From: an uncultured Lachnospiraceae bacterium
Lineage (GTDB): Bacteria; Bacillota; Clostridia; Lachnospirales; Lachnospiraceae
Length of the DNA: 64,000 bases
Assembly: GCA_902793995.1 (NCBI GenBank)
Contig: CADBFP010000009.1
Coordinates: 1 to 64,000, forward strand
Reading direction: 5' to 3'
Below, piece by piece: positions 33,836-41,622 of this stretch. The notes below the pieces were generated by a model. That model ran no database searches. It saw only the letters and a program-made list of their open reading frames with translations, and was not told the origin of the DNA. Within the stretch, counting starts at the first letter, position 1, and each line of letters starts with the position of its first letter. Position numbers and translations under genes: made by a program.

Positions 33836-35074
33836 TTACTCACTCCATTCAATCCACATCACAACCGTTACATTCCCGGGGCCCAGGGCGGCCAGCAGTT
33901 CCTCCCGGCTGATTCCCGCAATCCTGGCCAGGCGGGTGAAGTTCCAGGTATTGGTATCATAATAAATGGTGATTTTATTCCCCTGATACAGGATGATATC
34001 CCCCGGTTCCGTGGTGATGGATGCATCACTACGGGGCAGGGTCCAGGGCAGGGGCCCCACCTTCTCAAAGTTCCCGTAGTCCTCCATTTCCACGGCGATA
34101 GGGCCATTGCTCAAGGCATCCCGGAAGGCCTCGGCAGAGGAATTATTCTCCAGGGCCGCATAGAATGTTTTCTCTCCCACCTCTATTACCAGGGTAGGCA
34201 GGGGCCGGATGGCCTCGTCCGTTACCCGCCGCCATTCCCCGTCAACCTGCACCAGCTCGTAAATCACCGGTTCGGCAATGCTTATCTTCTGGCTGCCGTC
34301 CACGGTAATATAATAATCCGCATCATAATTGTCCGCTATGGGGGAGCGGGCCTGAACTGTCAGGGTGGTGCTGCCCTCTTTTAAGGCATAAAGAGTCAGA
34401 ACCATCTGATAGGCGGAGCCGTCCTTTTCCCCGTGATTCGGGTCATGATACACCCGCTCCGTTTCCCAGCGGATGATATCCGGCTCGTCTGCGCTAAAGC
34501 TGTATTCCGGGCCGCCTCCGTCAAAGGAATCAAAAGTGAGCCGGGCCATGCAATTGGCCCCGGTTTCCAGCGCGGATGTCTGGGGCGTCTCCGTCTCCTT
34601 TGTTTCGGAGGATGCGGTCTCTCCCGGTTCCGGTCCGGCCACCGTTTCCCCTGTCCATTCCAGAATGCCGCCGAATTCAAAAATCCGGGTATAGCCCAGC
34701 CGGGCCAGCTTTTCCGCGGCTTCCTTGCTGCGACGGCCGCTGCGGCAATATACCAGAAGAATCTGGTTTAAGTCCGGCAGATTCTCCGGCTGCTCATCGC
34801 CTATCTCCTCATTCACCACCAGGATGGCCCCGGGGATGTGTCCCGCTTCGTATTCGTCGGGACGGCGCACATCTACGATCACATGGCCGTCGTTCCGGGT
34901 CATGCGTTCCTTGGCTTCCTCCTGGGTGATTTGTGTCCAGCTTCCTGTCATGTTTGAGACCTCCCTTGTTTCGTTGGTATTGGGTTGGGATCCCCCGCTT
35001 TCGCCGCCGCAGGCGCTTGTAAAAAGCAGGCAGAGGAGAAGGAAACCCAGTATTATAATAGTTTTTTGTTTCAT
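33836..35074 (-). CDS. lipoprotein with rhodanese and cyclophilin-like domains
   Basis: A 412-aa lipoprotein. The signal ends in TSAC. A rhodanese domain (about residues 50-150) has DVRRPDEYEAGHIPGA and an active-site loop VYCRSGRRSK with the sulfur-accepting Cys. A Thr/Glu linker follows, then a beta-rich middle domain of unknown type (about 185-275), and finally a C-terminal cyclophilin-like fold (about 290-410) with GEKTFYAALENNSSA and GDIILYQGNKITIYYD. This combination on one surface lipoprotein is unusual. ATG at 35074 has AGGAAG 5 bases upstream. Sulfur or thiol chemistry outside the membrane is inferred only. Confidence 0.75.
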   Translation of the reverse strand: MKQKTIIILGFLLLCLLFTSACGGESGGSQPNTNETREVSNMTGSWTQITQEEAKERMTRNDGHVIVDVRRPDEYEAGHIPGAILVVNEEIGDEQPENLPDLNQILLVYCRSGRRSKEAAEKLARLGYTRIFEFGGILEWTGETVAGPEPGETASSETKETETPQTSALETGANCMARLTFDSFDGGGPEYSFSADEPDIIRWETERVYHDPNHGEKDGSAYQMVLTLYALKEGSTTLTVQARSPIADNYDADYYITVDGSQKISIAEPVIYELVQVDGEWRRVTDEAIRPLPTLVIEVGEKTFYAALENNSSAEAFRDALSNGPIAVEMEDYGNFEKVGPLPWTLPRSDASITTEPGDIILYQGNKITIYYDTNTWNFTRLARIAGISREELLAALGPGNVTVVMWIEWSE

Positions 35075-35117
35075 AGTATCTTCCTCAGTCACCTGTATGT
35101 ACCGGCAGATTTATATG

Positions 35118-35143
35118 GCGGGCTCGCCATGCTCGCCCCTACG
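35118..35143. repeat. CCCCTACG-ending palindrome
   Basis: GGCGGGCTCGCCATGCTCGCC followed by CCTACGG, a member of the family described at 271-297. Confidence 0.5.
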
Positions 35144-35151
35144 GTTTTTTC

Positions 35152-35255
35152 GTGTCATTCTGAGCGGAGGAGGCGCAGCCTCCGAAGTCGAAGAATCTTA
35201 TCCCTTTGCTTTCCATTTTCGTTGGTGGGATCCTTCGCTTCGCTCAGGATGACAC
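35152..35255. repeat. MITE-like inverted-repeat element
   Basis: A 104-bp element with 15-bp terminal inverted repeats (GTGTCATTCTGAGCG and, at the far end, CGCTCAGGATGACAC, one mismatch). The inner words GAAGAATCTT and GGATCCTTCGCTTCG are also partly complementary. There is no coding content. This type of non-autonomous element is common in intergenic DNA of many bacteria. Confidence 0.7.
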
Positions 35256-35275
35256 CTAAATCTACGGCCCACCTT

Positions 35276-36067
35276 TTACCCCCCAATCATCTCCATGGCT
35301 GCCAGGCAGCGAAGTTTCTCCGGCTCCACCAGATCCCGGCCATAGGCGTCCATAAAGCGCTCCGTATAGCGGGTGGTTTTCAGGTTATACTTCAGGGTCC
35401 AAATCCCCCAGAGAATATCGATATGCCTGTCTCCCAGGCCCCCGTTTCCCACATCAATATAGCCGGAAAGCTTCCAATCCTTGAGAATGATATTGGGCAG
35501 GCAGTAATCCCCGTGAATCAGCGCATCCGTCCGCATTTCGGAAAATCCCTCCCGGGCCGCCTGCTCCGCCTCTTCATAGGAGGCAAACTCCCAGAGGCCC
35601 TTAAACAGATCTGCCTCGTAATGGGCCCCGCCGAAGCTCTCTTCCACCGTCTGCCGGTAGGAAGCATTCCGGTCCGGCACCGGGCAGTCCGGGGCCGGCG
35701 TCTCATGCAGTTTCCGCAGCAGGGTAGCTGTGGTATCGCACAGCTTCTTCGGCTGCTCCCGGTACATAAGGTGGGTGCAGTCCTCCCCGGGCACCCGGCG
35801 GGTCAGCAAATAATCCCTGCCTTCTTCCCTTTGGTACAGCAGCACCTCCGCCCCCAGCCCCAGGGAGTGAAAATAGGCATTCAAGAGAGCCTCCCGTTCC
35901 AAATCGCCGAGGGGCGCGCTTTTCAAAAAGAGGCCGTCCTCTTTTTCGATATAATACACCCGGGCTTCCCGGGAACAGCTGCTGTCATACAGGGGCGCTC
36001 CCTTGATCCAGGGCTCCAGCACCTGAGGAAAAACCTCCGGGGCCTTGCTTAAAAAAGTCCGTTTCAT
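35276..36067 (-). CDS. APH(3')-like kinase
   Basis: A 263-aa kinase-like protein of the aminoglycoside 3'-phosphotransferase family. The Brenner motif is LIHGDYCLPN (near residue 178) and the metal-binding motif YIDVGNGGLGDRHID (near 200). The C-terminal part keeps the APH(3') pattern. ATG at 36067 has GAGG 8 bases upstream. A -10 TATGAT with a weak -35 TTTTCA (17-bp spacing) lies about 35-60 bp upstream. Real aminoglycoside resistance cannot be inferred; chromosomal relatives often act on other substrates. Confidence 0.8.
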   Translation of the reverse strand: MKRTFLSKAPEVFPQVLEPWIKGAPLYDSSCSREARVYYIEKEDGLFLKSAPLGDLEREALLNAYFHSLGLGAEVLLYQREEGRDYLLTRRVPGEDCTHLMYREQPKKLCDTTATLLRKLHETPAPDCPVPDRNASYRQTVEESFGGAHYEADLFKGLWEFASYEEAEQAAREGFSEMRTDALIHGDYCLPNIILKDWKLSGYIDVGNGGLGDRHIDILWGIWTLKYNLKTTRYTERFMDAYGRDLVEPEKLRCLAAMEMIGG

Positions 36068-36160
36068 CCTCCCTGCCTCGCTGCCATGCTTTCTTGGCCC
36101 TATCATACCATCCGGCGGCCGTTTTGAAAACAAAACTTTTTGCTGCGCATTTACGAAAAA

Positions 36161-36195
36161 GGGAACCATCCGGTTCTCTTAACCATTTGGTTCCC
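36161..36195 (-). terminator. terminator of the 5'-nucleotidase gene
   Basis: On the minus strand GGGAACCA/TGGTTCCC stem with an inner paired region, followed by TTTTTCG, about 45 bp after the stop at 36241. Confidence 0.8.
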
Positions 36196-36240
36196 TGAAT
36201 CTCTGTGCTTTCGCTTTCAGAAATGATTCAAAACAATGCC

Positions 36241-38115
36241 TTAGGGCGCTTCATCCACAATTACAATGCGTTCCTGTCCGTAGGGATCCTCGTATTCCTC
36301 TCCGATGATGCCGCCCAGGGTCTCAGTAATGTAATCAATCAGCACCTGGTTGTCCAGCTTCACACAGTTTTGCAGCAGAGGAGCGCCCTCGAACATGGTA
36401 TATCCGTCACCTTTCTCCAGCAGCATATAGTTGTGGCTGGCCAGGGTATAGATCTTTTCCGGATCGATGAGTTCGCCGCCTACCAGCACATTTTTCACTC
36501 TGCGATCCCCCTGGATGCCGCTGAACATCCCATTCTCATCTTCTTTGCAGGAGGCGTCAATATAGCTGTGGATCTCATAGCTCAGACCGGATACCTGCAG
36601 GAAGCCGCCGGATTCACCGGGTACGGCCCGGGAGCCCCATTCCAGGGCATCCAGAATCTGCTGACCGGTGACCTCAATCACGCACATGGAGTTGCCGAAA
36701 GGATGCACGCTGAGAATATTACCCAGGGTAATGTCCCCGGCGGAAATGCTTTTGCGGATGCCGCCGCCGTTCACGAAGGCAATGTCCGCCCCAGACTGAT
36801 CACGGTATGCATCGGCACATAAATCACCCAGGTTAGTCTCCGCCCGGCGGATCATGCGGATAGGTTTGCCACTGGAATCCACTTCCACCGGATCGTTGAT
36901 GGTAAGCTCAATCATGGTTTTTGCCACCACTTCATTCAGCTTCTCGTTCAAGCCATCGGAGGCATCCGCCACAGCCTGGGACATCTCATTTTTAATGCCC
37001 AGCAGTTCGGGAACAGACTCTTTGTTGTTCCAGGTATAAAGACCGGTGCTGATTTCACCGTCGGCGGTAATCAGGCACCAACCGATACAGGAAAGCTTCG
37101 TGCCACAGGCAGAGCGAAGAACCTCCTGGCCCTCCTTATTCTTTACGGCCACCTGGGCGGTATCGTGAGCGTGGCCGTCCAAAAGCACTTCGTAGCCGCT
37201 GGTATTGGTGATAACATCGTTGTAGGTATAAGGGATACATTCCGCCTCATCCCCCAGATGTCCCATAACCACCACATATTCTGCGCCATCGGCCCGGGCT
37301 GCATCCACAGCGGACTGCAGAGCCGCATACAGGCTTTCCCCGGTCTCATCGCCCATAAAGCCATAAACAAATTTGCCGTCCTCATCCATAAAATAGCTGG
37401 GCGTGGAAGTCTTTAATGTCATGGGAGTGGTGACACCCACAAAACCAATCTTTTTGCCGGCCAGCTCACGGATTACATAGGCATCCAGAAGGGGCTCGCC
37501 CTTGTAATTAAAATTGCAGCTGATGTAGGGGAACTCCGCCTTTTCAGTCAGCTCCAGGAAACGATCCACGCCGTAGTCAAACTCGTGGTTGCCGGGAATG
37601 GCCACGCTGTAACCCATCTGGTTCATCAGGTTTACAATGGATTCGCCCTTGTCCATGGTGCCGATGGGCTCACCCTGGATGCTGTCACCGTCATCCACTA
37701 AAATGACATCATAACCATCTGCTACCAGTCCATCCCGCACCTGCTGCAGACCGGCATAGCCAAAGCCCTGGTCGATTCCGCAGTGCACGTCACTGGTAAA
37801 GAGAATGATGATATCTCCGTTTTTCTCTACCACAGGCTCGGGCTGGGGCTGGGTTTCCGGGGCGGCTGTGGTCTGAGGCTCCGTAGGAGCCGTGGTCTCC
37901 GGCGCCGGGGGAGCCGTTGTCTGGGGCTCCGTGGGGGCCGTGGTCTGAGGCTCTGTGGCAGGCACTGTAGTAGTGGGAGCCACAGTAGTGGTGGAGGCCG
38001 CCGTAGTGGCGGGAGGTTGCGTTTCGCCTGACGTGGACGACTGTGTGTTCCCGCCGCAGGCCGTTGTTCCCAGCAGCAGTGCCAAGATCAGCAGACAGCA
38101 AAGCATTTTCTTCAT
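36241..38115 (-). CDS. 5'-nucleotidase/UshA-like metallophosphoesterase lipoprotein
   Basis: A 624-aa lipoprotein. The signal ends in TTAC, then an approximately 70-residue Thr/Pro/Ala/Glu-rich linker. The metallophosphatase domain (from residue 97) has LFTSDVHCG, DDGDSIQGEP, IPGNHEFDYG and HGHAHD-type motifs (LLDGHAHDTAQ). The C-terminal 5'-nucleotidase domain (about 385-600) has NGGGIRKSIS and GDGYTMFEG. It hydrolyses extracellular nucleotides, salvaging nucleosides and phosphate. AAGGAG precedes the ATG. It is monocistronic with its own terminator. Confidence 0.92.
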   Translation of the reverse strand: MKKMLCCLLILALLLGTTACGGNTQSSTSGETQPPATTAASTTTVAPTTTVPATEPQTTAPTEPQTTAPPAPETTAPTEPQTTAAPETQPQPEPVVEKNGDIIILFTSDVHCGIDQGFGYAGLQQVRDGLVADGYDVILVDDGDSIQGEPIGTMDKGESIVNLMNQMGYSVAIPGNHEFDYGVDRFLELTEKAEFPYISCNFNYKGEPLLDAYVIRELAGKKIGFVGVTTPMTLKTSTPSYFMDEDGKFVYGFMGDETGESLYAALQSAVDAARADGAEYVVVMGHLGDEAECIPYTYNDVITNTSGYEVLLDGHAHDTAQVAVKNKEGQEVLRSACGTKLSCIGWCLITADGEISTGLYTWNNKESVPELLGIKNEMSQAVADASDGLNEKLNEVVAKTMIELTINDPVEVDSSGKPIRMIRRAETNLGDLCADAYRDQSGADIAFVNGGGIRKSISAGDITLGNILSVHPFGNSMCVIEVTGQQILDALEWGSRAVPGESGGFLQVSGLSYEIHSYIDASCKEDENGMFSGIQGDRRVKNVLVGGELIDPEKIYTLASHNYMLLEKGDGYTMFEGAPLLQNCVKLDNQVLIDYITETLGGIIGEEYEDPYGQERIVIVDEAP

Positions 38116-38203
38116 GGTTCTTCATCTCCTTTGTAATGTATTTACTTAAGCTCCGAATCTTCCCTTGATCCGTTTCCAGCTTCGTAATTCCTTCCCAACC
38201 ATT

Positions 38204-38755
38204 TCACAGGGCAAAGGCTTCCTTTATTTTCGCCGCCGCTTCCTCCGGGGAAAGGGCGGTGTTATCCAGGCGAAGATAATGCTGAAAGGGCAGTTCTCCC
38301 TCCCGGCTCATCAGGCGGTATTTGGCATCTTCCGATATCAGGCGGCTGTTGGATACCTCCACATCCTGTTTGGATTTCTTGTTCCGCAGGCGGTTTTCCG
38401 TGGCATTGCGGGCCAGCCGCACCTCCTGGGAAGCGATCAATTCAACGCAGTATACCTCCGTATTGTAGGGCGCAAAGATTTCCTGCACATGGGCAATATA
38501 ATCCCAGTCCTCCTGCATATCAAAGGCCCACATGTAAGTGAAGATCATACCGTACTGATCCGAGGCGGCAAATTCTTTGAAAATGACTTCCCGGATCTGG
38601 CCCACCACCCGCTGGTTGTAGGTGCCGAAAAGCTCAAGCACCGGCTCAATGGTCATATGGTTGTGGAAGAGCTTAAGGCCCGTGATTTTGGCCAGCTCCT
38701 GTCCCACCGTCATTTTTCCCACAGCACCGCTGCCGATCAGCAATACCAGTTTCAT
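38204..38755 (-). CDS. small P-loop kinase-like ATPase
   Basis: A 183-aa P-loop protein starting MKLVLLIGSGAVGKMTVG, a Walker A near the N-terminus, with LFHNHMTIEPV and an Arg-rich lid (RLARNATENRLRNKKSKQDV). This is the shape of the shikimate/adenylate-kinase-like 'AAA family ATPase' group of Firmicutes; substrate unknown. The start at 38755 is chosen because the P-loop begins there. An in-frame extension to 38926 has no similarity and crosses the divergent promoter of the HTH-Uma2 gene. Confidence 0.75.
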   Translation of the reverse strand: MKLVLLIGSGAVGKMTVGQELAKITGLKLFHNHMTIEPVLELFGTYNQRVVGQIREVIFKEFAASDQYGMIFTYMWAFDMQEDWDYIAHVQEIFAPYNTEVYCVELIASQEVRLARNATENRLRNKKSKQDVEVSNSRLISEDAKYRLMSREGELPFQHYLRLDNTALSPEEAAAKIKEAFAL

Positions 38756-38858
38756 AAGCCGTTGCCTCGCCTCTCCATTATTTCTTGGGTAAATTATAGC
38801 ATTTTTATGCGGTATTGGAAAGAAAGAATATGTTATGCCCCTCAACAATACTTTCGCC

Positions 38859-38900
38859 TTGACAAGTTCCATATTTGGAATTATACTATCCATAAATGGA
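38859..38900 (+). promoter_or_regulatory. promoter with twin operators of the HTH-Uma2 gene
   Basis: TTGACA (38859-38864), 17-bp spacer, TATACT (38882-38887). Two similar palindromes, TTCCA-TATT-TGGAA (38867-38880, inside the spacer) and TCCAT-AA-ATGGA (38889-38900, over the transcription start), are centred 21 bp apart and each is followed by ATTATACT. This is a clear pair of dimer sites for a small HTH repressor. Confidence 0.8.
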
Positions 38901-38927
38901 ATTATACTCTTTTTGCGGGAGGCCATG

Positions 38928-39833
38928 ATGGACTATAAAAACGACTTTCTGGAAGAAATCCGCCTGAAAAAAAGGCTTTTGGGCTACACCAATGCCATCA
39001 TGGCAGAAAAGTCCGGCCTGCCCTTATCCACAGTGCAAAAGGTTCTGGGGGGCACTACCAAATCCCCTCGTTTTGAAACCCTGCTGGCCCTGGAAAGTGC
39101 TTTTCCCAAAGAGGAAAATGCCTATGCGGCGCCATCCACAGGGGCCTTGCTGGAAGAGGCCCTGCCCGCACCTGCCCTGCCGGAGCCGGTACATTATCCT
39201 TATACCTGTGCCCCGCCCGGCAAATATCCCCGGCAGGGCAGCTACACCCTGGAGGATTATCTGGCCCTGCCGGATGACCAGCGGGTGGAACTGATTGATG
39301 GGGTGTTTTACGATATGGGAGCGCCTACTATCCCCCATCAGGTGTTGGGAGGAGAGATTTTTGCTCTCCTGAGGGATTTTCTCCGCAAGAAAAAAGGCCC
39401 CTGTATGCCTCTCGTGTCCCCGGTGGATGTGCAATTGGACAGGGATGACAAGACCATCCTGCAGCCGGATGTGATGGTGGTCTGCGACCGCTCCAAACTC
39501 ACCCCGGCCCGGGTCTTCGGCGCACCGGACTTTCTGGTGGAAGTGCTCTCCCCAGGCACCCGCTCCAAGGATATGCTGATCAAATACAATAAATACAGAA
39601 ATGCCGGCGTCAAAGAATACTGGGCGGTGGATCCCAAAAAGGAAACAGTCATCCAGTACCTTTTCGATGATCCCTGCGAAGAAGAGCCGGACGGAGACAT
39701 CACCCTCCGCCTTTATTCCTTCGACCAGCCCGTACCGGTGGAATTGTTTCAGGGAGAGCTGGAAATCAATTTCCGGGAAATCGCAGACAGTTATGCGTTT
39801 TTTAAGGAACAAGAGAGCTGCCCGGGCAACTAG
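38928..39833 (+). CDS. HTH domain fused to Uma2-type nuclease-like domain
   Basis: A 301-aa protein. Residues 1-60 form a Cro/C1-type helix-turn-helix (GYTNAIMAEKSGLPLSTVQK). A Pro/Ala-rich linker follows, and residues 105-300 are a Uma2 domain of the PD-(D/E)XK superfamily: LIDGVFYDM, LQPDVMVVCDR, FLVEVLSPGTRSKD (catalytic Glu and Ser/Lys) and KEYWAVDP. Uma2 proteins are abundant in some phyla but of unknown function. The ATG at 38928 has GGGAGG 5 bases upstream. The twin operators in its promoter suggest the HTH part represses its own transcription. Possible nuclease-type defence or toxin role is inference. Confidence 0.85.
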   Translation: MDYKNDFLEEIRLKKRLLGYTNAIMAEKSGLPLSTVQKVLGGTTKSPRFETLLALESAFPKEENAYAAPSTGALLEEALPAPALPEPVHYPYTCAPPGKYPRQGSYTLEDYLALPDDQRVELIDGVFYDMGAPTIPHQVLGGEIFALLRDFLRKKKGPCMPLVSPVDVQLDRDDKTILQPDVMVVCDRSKLTPARVFGAPDFLVEVLSPGTRSKDMLIKYNKYRNAGVKEYWAVDPKKETVIQYLFDDPCEEEPDGDITLRLYSFDQPVPVELFQGELEINFREIADSYAFFKEQESCPGN

Positions 39834-39854
39834 CATAGTATCCAATTCTCTGTT

Positions 39855-40769
39855 TTATGCATGGGGGATTTCCAGCATATCCAGCAGACGGATAAAACTA
39901 TCCTGTCCATCCAGACAGGTATCCCTGAGCCAGCCACGTTCACTGCGCCACTCTGCCAACCCACGGTAATAATAGTTTTTCTTAGCATCCTCTATGATAA
40001 AGGGAATGATGTTATGACGCAGACACTCTTTGAGTGCCACCAATCTGCCAACCCGGCCATTGCCATCCTGAAAAGGATGGATATATTCAGATTCGGCATG
40101 AAAGGCAACGATGTCTTCCATGGTAACGCTTTCCCTGGCATTATACTCGGCAATTAAGCAAGCCATATGCCGGGGCACTTCGGCGGGTTTTGATGTTTCT
40201 CGGCCTCCCACCATGTTGGCACGCTTCTTATAATCCCCCACCACAAACCAGCTAAGGCCGGCATCCCTGGTGTCGTGCTTTAGAATGTAGTGCAGCTGCT
40301 TAATGATTTCCTCGCTTAGCACCTCTTCCGCCACATCAATCACATAATCAATAGCACGAAAATGATGAAGGGTCTCCAAAACATCATCCACGGGAATCCC
40401 TTCGCCCACATCCAGCGTGTTCGTCTCAAAAATATGCCTTGTCTGCTCCTCGGAAAGCATGCTTCCCTCTATGTGATTGGAGTTGTAAGTCATTCTGATT
40501 TGGAGTTCATGGTAAAGTCCGCCCGGGAGCTTCATATCCTTTTCGTCCCTTAATCGCTGTAAAATGCTATTATCTGAGATCTCCCGCATCAACCGTTCCG
40601 GCAGTACCTCCAGATAATCTGCTATTCTTTGCAGGCTTTTCCCGGATAGCTTTTCCCCCTTGGCGATTTTAGCGATAGTACGGGAAGAAAGTCCGGCCTC
40701 CAAGCCCAGCTTGGACTTACCTATCCTTTTTTCTTTCAATACCTCTTCTAATCCCTCATAGGAAATCAT
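39855..40769 (-). CDS. Fic-family protein with N-terminal HTH
   Basis: A 304-aa protein with an XRE-type HTH (residues 1-60, RIGKSKLGLEAGLSSRTIAK) and a Fic domain carrying the intact catalytic loop HPFQDGNGRVGR near residue 228. Upstream, the region NHIEGSMLSEEQT has a Fic inhibitory-helix-like (S/T)xxxE(G/N) candidate. Fic enzymes transfer AMP or other phosphate-containing groups to proteins. No separate antitoxin gene is adjacent, so inhibition is probably built in and expression self-controlled by the HTH. Confidence 0.88.
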   Translation of the reverse strand: MISYEGLEEVLKEKRIGKSKLGLEAGLSSRTIAKIAKGEKLSGKSLQRIADYLEVLPERLMREISDNSILQRLRDEKDMKLPGGLYHELQIRMTYNSNHIEGSMLSEEQTRHIFETNTLDVGEGIPVDDVLETLHHFRAIDYVIDVAEEVLSEEIIKQLHYILKHDTRDAGLSWFVVGDYKKRANMVGGRETSKPAEVPRHMACLIAEYNARESVTMEDIVAFHAESEYIHPFQDGNGRVGRLVALKECLRHNIIPFIIEDAKKNYYYRGLAEWRSERGWLRDTCLDGQDSFIRLLDMLEIPHA

Positions 40770-40785
40770 GGCAAAACACCTCTCA

Positions 40786-40829
40786 AATCTTTACTAATTG
40801 TAGCAGATTAGTGGAATAAAGTAAAGATT
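40786..40829 (-). promoter_or_regulatory. promoter and operators of the HTH-Fic gene
   Basis: On the minus strand TTTACT (40820-40825) and TACAAT (40797-40802) with 17 bp between. The word AGTAAAGATT occurs inverted at 40786-40795 and 40820-40829, bracketing the promoter, and a third direct copy (AGTAAAGATC) lies at 40851-40860. This is a plausible looping or cooperative site set for the Fic protein's own HTH. Confidence 0.7.
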
Positions 40830-40894
40830 TTCGGCAAATTAAGGGTTAAAAGTAAAGATCGGTCAAATTACCAAAACAGCTTTACAGCCTGTAC

Positions 40895-41614
40895 CTACTC
40901 CCCTAACAACTGATGCAGGATGCGCTGCCGGTGATTGATGAACATTTCCGTCACCTGAAAACTGTCCGTTTCTTCATAGGTGATGGGGTGGAGCAGACCA
41001 TTGTCAAAGGAAATAATTTCTGCATCGGGGATCCCCAGCAGGATGGGGGAATGGGTCACAATGATAAATTGGGCTCCGTCCCGGGAGCAGCTGACGATTT
41101 CCAGCAGCAGGGTCAGCTGTCTTTGAGGAGACAGGGCCGCTTCCGGCTCGTCCAAAAGGTAGACCCCGTTGGGCCTGAAATTATTCTGAATCATGGCCAG
41201 GAAGCTTTCCCCGTGAGACATTTCATGGAAACGTTGGGATTTCCATTCCATATAATCCTGCTCCGCCGTAGCCACATTATAAAAACTTTCCGCCCGGAGG
41301 AAGTAGCCCCAGCCGGGTTTGTGGATTCCCTTGCTCAGGCGTATGGCATCGTGCAGCTCCGAGTGGGAGTCGTAGGTAGAAAAGCTGTAGTTTTTCGTGC
41401 CCCCTTCCGGATTAAAGCCGTAGGCCACCGCCAGAGCTTCCAGCAGGGTGGATTTGCCGCTGCCGTTTTCCCCTACAAAGAAAGTCACCGGCTGGCGGAA
41501 TGTCCACTCAGTCAGGCCAGAAATGGCCTCAATCTTCCGCAAATAGCTGCGGGGATCGATCTTATCCCAGTCAATGCCAAATCCTTTGATGTGCAATTGT
41601 TCGTCGTTGTGCAT
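40895..41614 (-). CDS. AAA/ABC-type ATPase (COG3910-like)
   Basis: A 239-aa single-domain ATPase. Walker A is GENGSGKSTLLE near residue 49. A signature-like MSHGESF, Walker B YLLDEPEAALSP and switch VTHSPIL follow. It resembles the small SMC/ABC-like predicted ATPases without membrane or nuclease partners. It begins 8 bases after pcrA ends, so is probably co-transcribed with the helicase; a link to DNA repair is possible but unproven. Confidence 0.8.
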   Translation of the reverse strand: MHNDEQLHIKGFGIDWDKIDPRSYLRKIEAISGLTEWTFRQPVTFFVGENGSGKSTLLEALAVAYGFNPEGGTKNYSFSTYDSHSELHDAIRLSKGIHKPGWGYFLRAESFYNVATAEQDYMEWKSQRFHEMSHGESFLAMIQNNFRPNGVYLLDEPEAALSPQRQLTLLLEIVSCSRDGAQFIIVTHSPILLGIPDAEIISFDNGLLHPITYEETDSFQVTEMFINHRQRILHQLLGE

Positions 41615-41622
41615 GTTGTCCC

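Noticed and set aside
35276..36067. Calling an aminoglycoside resistance gene
   Set aside because: The kinase motifs are present but the gene lies in ordinary chromosomal context and the family has many members with other substrates.
36205..36822. 205-codon plus-strand frame opposite the 5'-nucleotidase
   Set aside because: A complete, motif-bearing gene with signal peptide occupies the other strand.
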